DNA from: Leptofilum sp050292445 | GTDB taxonomy: Bacteria > Chloroflexota > Anaerolineae > Promineifilales > Promineifilaceae | Length of the DNA stretch: 10,758 nt | Assembly: GCA_050292445.1 (NCBI GenBank) | Contig: JBNKLQ010000220.1 | Location: 1 to 10,758 of the forward strand | Direction of reading: 5' to 3' | Shown: positions 7,323 to 10,758 of the stretch, one piece after another | Numbering within the stretch: position 1 is the first letter of the stretch | Layout of the letters: every line of letters starts with the position of its first letter | Translations under genes and position numbers: made by a program | Notes under the pieces: generated by a model | What the model was told of the DNA's origin: nothing | The model's input: the letters and a program-made list of their open reading frames with translations, nothing else | Databases searched by the model: none

Positions 7323-7340
7323 ACATAACACTTGTTATGT
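7323..7340. promoter_or_regulatory. Operator candidate ACATAACA-N2-TGTTATGT
   Basis: A perfect inverted repeat with 8-bp arms and a 2-base centre lies 39 bases before the esterase ATG, in the divergent spacer 7110-7379. Possible promoter boxes overlap it: TTGCGA at 7300-7305 and TACATA at 7322-7327, spaced 16 bases. The arrangement fits a repressor site over a -10 element. The rest of this spacer shows no gene or RNA that I can support. Confidence 0.55.
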
Positions 7341-7379
7341 TTAACGGTTTATCCAAAAATGTACCGGTAAGGAGGCCTC

Positions 7380-8330
7380 ATGTATTTACGTCATCTCATT
7401 TCAATCTTTGTTTTTGTGCTGCTGCTGGCCGGCTGCCAGAGACCCCACGAGGACGTTTACCAGACTGAGGTTCTGGAAATCGACGGCGTTGAGCGCACCT
7501 ACCACATTCATTTCCCGCCCAATTTAAGCGAAACGGATGCGGCCCCACTGGTGCTGGCTTTGCACGGCGGGGGCGGTCAGGGGCTAAAGTTTGATGAAAG
7601 CACGGCGGGCACGCTCATTCCGGCGGCTGAGGCGCGGGGCATGGTGCTGGTTTTTCCCGACGGCATTGATAAGCAGTGGTGCGACGGCCGTACCGAGCAC
7701 CTCAACGAAGGGCGAGATTGCACCACGATTGATGATGTGGCTTTCCTCTCCGCAATAATTGAGCAGATGGAGCAGGATTATGGCATCGATCCCAGCCGCG
7801 TGTACGCCACGGGCATCTCCAACGGTGGGTTCATGTCCATCCGTCTGGCACTGGATTTAACAAACAAGCTTGCCGCCGTGGCACCTGTGACCGCCCAGCT
7901 CTCTGTGGCGCTGGCCGAGCAAACGCCAGCGCAGCCCATCGCCATCATGATCATGAACGGCACGGCTGACCCGATTGTGCCGTTTGACGGCGGAGAGGTG
8001 CGCCTGTTTGAATTTGGCCGCAGCCGGGGCGAAATTCTGTCTACGGCCGGAACCATCGAACGGTTCCGACGCTATAACGATTGTGAGGCAGTGCCTGAAC
8101 TGGTTGAGCTGCCCGATAGTGAGCCGGATGACGGAACGGCCGTAGAAATCGAAAGCTATACCCACTGTGCCGCTGATACTGAGGTGATCCTGGTGCGGGT
8201 GGTGGGTGGCGGCCATACCTGGCCCGGCGGTCAGCCATACCTTAGCCCCAAAATTGTGGGGGTTGTGAGCCAGGAAATCAACGCCAGTGAAATGATTCTG
8301 GACTTTTTTCTGGAACATGCGCGTGATTGA
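7380..8330 (+). CDS. Secreted lipoprotein esterase, LpqC / PHB-depolymerase family
   Basis: An alpha/beta-hydrolase (316 residues) exported as a lipoprotein. The N-terminus is a signal peptide with lipobox LLAGC; Cys19 would be lipidated. Catalytic features are visible: oxyanion region HGGGG (62-66), nucleophile Ser147 in GISNGG, Asp197 in NGTADPIVPF, and His279 in GGGHTWPGG. This set is characteristic of the COG3509 polyhydroxybutyrate-depolymerase / feruloyl-esterase / LpqC group, which cleaves ester bonds in polymers or plant-derived esters. Substrate cannot be chosen from sequence. Cys101/Cys114 and Cys235/Cys263 may form disulfides, fitting an extracytoplasmic location. A strong AAGGAGG (7369-7375) precedes ATG7380 by four bases. 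The upstream palindrome at 7323-7340 suggests regulated expression. It looks monocistronic. Confidence 0.88.
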   Translation: MYLRHLISIFVFVLLLAGCQRPHEDVYQTEVLEIDGVERTYHIHFPPNLSETDAAPLVLALHGGGGQGLKFDESTAGTLIPAAEARGMVLVFPDGIDKQWCDGRTEHLNEGRDCTTIDDVAFLSAIIEQMEQDYGIDPSRVYATGISNGGFMSIRLALDLTNKLAAVAPVTAQLSVALAEQTPAQPIAIMIMNGTADPIVPFDGGEVRLFEFGRSRGEILSTAGTIERFRRYNDCEAVPELVELPDSEPDDGTAVEIESYTHCAADTEVILVRVVGGGHTWPGGQPYLSPKIVGVVSQEINASEMILDFFLEHARD

Positions 8331-8452
8331 TTGAATAGGGAGTGGGAGGGGAACGGCCGTAGCCATACAAACAACAGTAGTGCAATATTCCTGAATAGCC
8401 TAAAATCCGACCAACTTAAAGGAATCAAATCGATTTTGTTGCTGAGGATTTC

Positions 8453-9100
8453 ATGCAATTTTACCTTGAACTGCTAGGCTACCTGGCTTCGGTGCTGGTG
8501 GCCGTTTCGTTAATGATGAGTTCGCTGCTCAAGCTGAGGCTCATTAACCTGGCGGGGGCTATTGCCTTTTTTATTTATGGTTTGCTGATTGGCGCGTATC
8601 CGATTGCGGCCGTTAATGCCGTCATCATTATAGTCAACCTCTACTTCCTCTACCGCATTTTCAGCAGCAAGGAATATTTTAAGCTGCTGGAGGTGAACAG
8701 CGGCTCCGCCTATTTGCATTACTTTCTCAATTTTTACAAAGCAGAGATTGAGAAGTTTATCCCCGACTACCGCTTTGCCCCCAGTGACAAACAGCTCATC
8801 ATTTTTGTGCTGCGCGATATGGTTCCGGCGGGACTATTCATCGGCCAGCGCAACGAACAGGGCGAATTCCGCATCTTTTTGGATTTTGTGATCCCTACTT
8901 ACCGCGATTTTAAGATTGGCAACTACCTTTACTATCAGTCTGGCTTTTTCCAACAGCACGGCATCCACAAGCTGAAGAGCACGCCACATAACAATGCGCA
9001 TGCCAATTATCTAAAGCGGATGGGGTTCCAGGGGGAAACGGATCGGGATGGCAATCTGGTTTTAGGCCTGGTGTTACCAGCTCAAGCAGACTCAACCTGA
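8453..9100 (+). CDS. YgjV-like three-helix membrane domain fused to GNAT-like domain
   Basis: A 215-residue protein in two parts. Residues 5-70 form three hydrophobic helices (YLASVLVAVSLMMSS, LINLAGAIAFFIYG, AVNAVIIIVNLYFLY), like the YgjV/Imp inner-membrane family. Residues about 80-210 are soluble and resemble a GNAT N-acetyltransferase core: LDFVIPTYRDFKIGNYLY (143-160) corresponds to the acetyl-CoA-binding strand-helix, and NAHANYLKRMGFQ (181-193) to the closing motif. The usual Q/RxxGxG/A pyrophosphate loop is degenerate (RDFKIGN), so activity is uncertain. Similar membrane-plus-GNAT proteins occur in several phyla, to my knowledge uncharacterised. TGAGGA (8443-8448) supports ATG8453. 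The 3' end overlaps the convergent ArsR gene by 19 bases (9082-9100). Confidence 0.7.
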   Translation: MQFYLELLGYLASVLVAVSLMMSSLLKLRLINLAGAIAFFIYGLLIGAYPIAAVNAVIIIVNLYFLYRIFSSKEYFKLLEVNSGSAYLHYFLNFYKAEIEKFIPDYRFAPSDKQLIIFVLRDMVPAGLFIGQRNEQGEFRIFLDFVIPTYRDFKIGNYLYYQSGFFQQHGIHKLKSTPHNNAHANYLKRMGFQGETDRDGNLVLGLVLPAQADST

Positions 9101-9444
9101 TCCAGAGCAACAACCTGGCCTTCTGGGCCACAGACCGGGCCAGTTTGGATGCGGGAAGGGTCAAAAAAGGCGGCGAACCAGGAATGCCACTGGGTAATGT
9201 TGTCTCGATCAACGGCGTAATAAATCCAACGGCCGTCCACCACATCCCGCCGCGAATCGACCAGGCCCACTTTTTCCAGCGCCTTCAGGTGATGTGACAG
9301 CAGGTTGGGGGCCAGCCCCAGGCGGTCTTTTAGCTCGCAGTTGCAGGAATCACCCGCCATCAACTCAGCAAAGATACGCAGCCGGTTGGGGTCCGAGAGC
9401 GCTTTGAATACGGCCGTTGCCCCAGCTAGTTCCATTTCATTCAT
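9082..9444 (-). CDS. arsR: ArsR/SmtB-family metalloregulatory repressor
   Basis: A 120-residue winged-helix repressor of the ArsR/SmtB family. The opening helix FKALSDPNRLRIFAEL, the DNA-reading region APNLLSHHLKALEKVGLV and the wing DSRRDVVDGRWIYY are typical. Metal-sensing thiols are visible: Cys34 and Cys36 in SCNCEL, the position of the CxC pair that binds arsenite in E. coli ArsR, plus Cys105 near the C-terminus (PVCGPEG) as a possible third ligand. On As(III)-type binding it would release DNA and permit expression of the permease cluster. The gene is last in a - strand cluster. The ATG at 9442-9444 is chosen over a TTG at 9453; neither has a strong Shine-Dalgarno. Its 3' end overlaps the convergent GNAT-fusion gene. 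Confidence 0.88.
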   Translation of the reverse strand: MNEMELAGATAVFKALSDPNRLRIFAELMAGDSCNCELKDRLGLAPNLLSHHLKALEKVGLVDSRRDVVDGRWIYYAVDRDNITQWHSWFAAFFDPSRIQTGPVCGPEGQVVALDQVESA

Positions 9445-9462
9445 AAAAACCAACCCAATTTA

Positions 9463-9532
9463 GGACACAGATATACACAGATTGCCCTAGATTTTTCACT
9501 AATCTGCGTTCATCTGTGAAAATCTGTGTCCC
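9463..9532. repeat. 70-bp imperfect palindrome of CACAGAT units between permease and arsR
   Basis: GGACACAGAT (9463-9472) is matched by ATCTGTGTCC (9522-9531). Inside, ACACAGATT (9475-9483) faces AATCTGCGT (9501-9509) with one mismatch. Read on the - strand it gives CACAGAT, CACAGAT, CGCAGAT in succession, the same unit type as the block at 205-348. It fills nearly the whole 96-base spacer between the permease stop and the arsR start. It could carry a separate arsR promoter or an RNA stem, but no canonical promoter is seen. Confidence 0.7.
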
Positions 9533-9540
9533 ATTCTCTG

Positions 9541-10602
9541 TTAACCAATCACCAGATTGAACAAGTAGCCTGTAAAAACAATCGACAGGGCCACGATGCC
9601 AATAAAGATAAGGATCAAACGCGTTTTGATTACCCGTTTCAAAATCAGCATCTCCGGCAGGCTAAGAGCTACCACCGACATCATGAAGGCCAGCACCGTG
9701 CCCAGCGCCGCCCCTTTTTCCATGAGGGCGTACACAATGGGAATGACGCCTGCTGCATTGGAGTAAAGCGGCACGCCCAAAATGACGGCCGCAGGCACTG
9801 ACCACCAGGCATCGCTGCCCATAATGTTGGCCAGAAAATCTTCTGGCACGTAGCCATGAATGCCAGCCCCAATGCCAATGCCGATGATCACAAACAGCCA
9901 CACCTTGCCCACAATTTCTTTAGTACTGCGGCCTGCCTGGCGAATGCGATCATCCCAGGTGGGCTTGTAGGTTGCCAGACCTGCTTGCTGTCCCACCTGT
10001 ACTTGCCAGACAAACTCTTCCACGTATTTTTCTGGGCGCAAACGGCCGATGAGTACGCCGCCAAGGATGGCAATAGTTAAGCCGGTTACCAGATACAGCC
10101 CTGCCACCTGCCAGCCAAACAGGCCAAACAGCATTGTTAGGGCAATTTCATTGACGACCGGGGTGGCAATGAGAAAGGAAAAGGTCACGCCCAAAGGGAT
10201 GCCGCTTTCCACAAAGCCAATGAACAAGGGGACGGCTGAACAGGAACAAAACGGCGTCAGGACGCCTAGCCCGGCGGCCAGCACGTTGCCCACGCCTTCA
10301 CGACGCCCGCCCAGCAAGGCACGGGTGCGCTCCGGGCTGAAAAACGAGCGAATCATCGTTACCAGGAAGATCATCCCGGCCAGCAGCAGTAGGATTTTGG
10401 GGACGTCGTACAGGAAGAAGTTGATCGATTCGCCCAGGCGCGTGTCTGGCTGCAAGCCAATGAGATCGTAGCTGAGCCAGTCGGCTAAAGGTTGCAGCTG
10501 CTGCCAAACCAGTAGCCAGATGATTCCCAACAGGATGACCAGGGTGGGCAGTTGCCAGCCGGATTTCCGTGGGGGAGTAAGGGTTATTTTTTCGCTGCTC
10601 AT
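9541..10602 (-). CDS. Permease of the ArsP / YraQ (COG0701) family
   Basis: A 353-residue inner-membrane permease with about eight hydrophobic segments in two halves. Family signatures are clear: GVLTPFCSCSAVPLF (113-127) with Cys119 and Cys121, followed by IGFVESGIPLGVTFSF and TPVVNEIALT; and in the second half GVPLYSNAAGVIPIVYALM (276-294) and ALSLPEMLIL. COG0701 includes ArsP, an exporter of trivalent organoarsenicals, and related permeases found beside arsR and thioredoxin-like genes. Metalloid export is therefore the likely role; the exact substrate is inference, and the FCSCS thiols could coordinate it. ATG is at 10600-10602, with AGGAG about 7 bases upstream, and only 13 bases separate it from the preceding thioredoxin-like stop, so the two are one operon. 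Confidence 0.87.
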   Translation of the reverse strand: MSSEKITLTPPRKSGWQLPTLVILLGIIWLLVWQQLQPLADWLSYDLIGLQPDTRLGESINFFLYDVPKILLLLAGMIFLVTMIRSFFSPERTRALLGGRREGVGNVLAAGLGVLTPFCSCSAVPLFIGFVESGIPLGVTFSFLIATPVVNEIALTMLFGLFGWQVAGLYLVTGLTIAILGGVLIGRLRPEKYVEEFVWQVQVGQQAGLATYKPTWDDRIRQAGRSTKEIVGKVWLFVIIGIGIGAGIHGYVPEDFLANIMGSDAWWSVPAAVILGVPLYSNAAGVIPIVYALMEKGAALGTVLAFMMSVVALSLPEMLILKRVIKTRLILIFIGIVALSIVFTGYLFNLVIG

Positions 10603-10615
10603 GGCTGGCTCCTGC

Positions 10616-10746
10616 TTAATTTTGGGCGGCGACGAGCCAATCCACCACTTCTTGATTGCTGGGGATACGGCCGTAGGCCACCACCTGTTCGTTAATTACC
10701 AATCCGGGCGTAGACATGACGCCGTAGGCCATAATTTGCCCATAAT
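10616..10746 (-). CDS. Thioredoxin-like redox protein, C-terminal part (partial)
   Basis: A frame entering from the right edge ends at TAA (10616-10618), leaving about 43 residues. It reads YGQIMAYGVMSTPGLVINE, continues EQVVAYGRIPSNQEVV and ends DWLVAAQN. The STPG with its cis-proline, the following strand LVINEQVVAYG and the final helix match the small thioredoxin-like family (TM0996/MTH895 type, 'redox-active disulfide protein'), about 75-80 residues when complete. The active-site CxxC lies beyond the contig end. These proteins are commonly encoded beside COG0701 permeases and ArsR regulators; this one precedes the permease by 13 bases. The frame continues open into 10747-10758, but those bases are sequencing adapter and must not be translated. 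Confidence 0.8.
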
Positions 10747-10758
10747 AGATCGGAAGAG
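10747..10758. other. Illumina TruSeq adapter remnant at contig end
   Basis: The final 12 bases, AGATCGGAAGAG, equal the beginning of the standard Illumina adapter and end exactly at the window edge. This is a library artefact, not genome. The true sequence ends at about 10746. Confidence 0.93.

Larger units (their letters stand above)
573..10674. repeat. Dispersed, highly iterated palindrome ACGGCCGT (14 copies)
   Basis: By manual scan, exact ACGGCCGT starts at 573, 993, 1861, 2282, 3122, 3414, 3557, 5903, 7684, 8136, 8353, 9229, 9410 and 10667. Nine further sites keep seven of the eight bases: 1183, 2987, 3299, 5874, 6742, 8043, 8606, 9785 and 10042. Chance predicts about 0.2 exact copies in this length. 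Inside genes it is read in all three phases: as Tyr/His/Asp-Gly-Arg (573, 993, 3414, 5903), Arg-Pro (1861) and Thr-Ala-Val (2282, 3122, 3557, 9410). One copy (8353) is intergenic. Selection therefore appears to act on DNA, as for the cyanobacterial HIP1 palindrome. No copy lies in 3565-5873. The core CGGCCG contains GGCC, a common methyltransferase target; that link is inference. Confidence 0.9.

Noticed and set aside
6691..7344. 217-codon + strand frame opposite the DUF4386 gene
   Set aside because: Low-complexity translation without domain features; the - strand frame has six membrane segments, a family match and a good Shine-Dalgarno.
1..10758. tRNA, rRNA, CRISPR array or transposase
   Set aside because: No T-loop/acceptor pattern, no regularly spaced direct repeats with unique spacers and no transposase-like reading frame were seen on either strand.

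Overview
The window is a metagenome-style contig end from a bacterium with moderately high GC: sampled 60-base blocks in the flanking genes are about 55-62% G+C. No ribosomal or other taxonomic marker gene is present. A very frequent 8-bp palindrome (ACGGCCGT) and the gene repertoire would fit Chloroflexota (an Anaerolineae-like lineage), but that is a low-confidence guess. The last 12 bases equal the start of the Illumina TruSeq adapter, so genomic sequence really ends near 10746.

Left region (1-3748, + strand): the tail of a gene ending in a probable winged helix, then a spacer made of CAGAT/CTCTG-type repeats, then a large STAND-type NTPase with a winged helix and TPR-like C-terminal half.

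Middle region (3749-5660, + strand): an AT-richer island of three small genes. They encode a putative PD-(D/E)XK-like nuclease, a small transglutaminase/papain-like cysteine protein, and a ParB/sulfiredoxin-fold protein translationally coupled to the second. The island has no copy of the palindrome common on both sides. It is the best candidate for an accessory, possibly undescribed, module.

Right-middle region (5666-9100): a DUF5680 protein and a DUF4386 membrane protein on the - strand, separated by two palindromic elements. Next come a divergent secreted LpqC/PHB-depolymerase-like lipoprotein esterase behind a clear palindromic operator candidate, and a YgjV-like membrane/GNAT-like fusion.

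Right end (9082-10746, - strand): a metalloid-type cluster read as thioredoxin-like protein (partial), then COG0701/ArsP-type permease, then ArsR repressor. ArsR is separated from the permease by a second CAGAT-type repeat. The three fit one job: sensing arsenite or a related metalloid, handling its redox or thiol chemistry, and exporting it.
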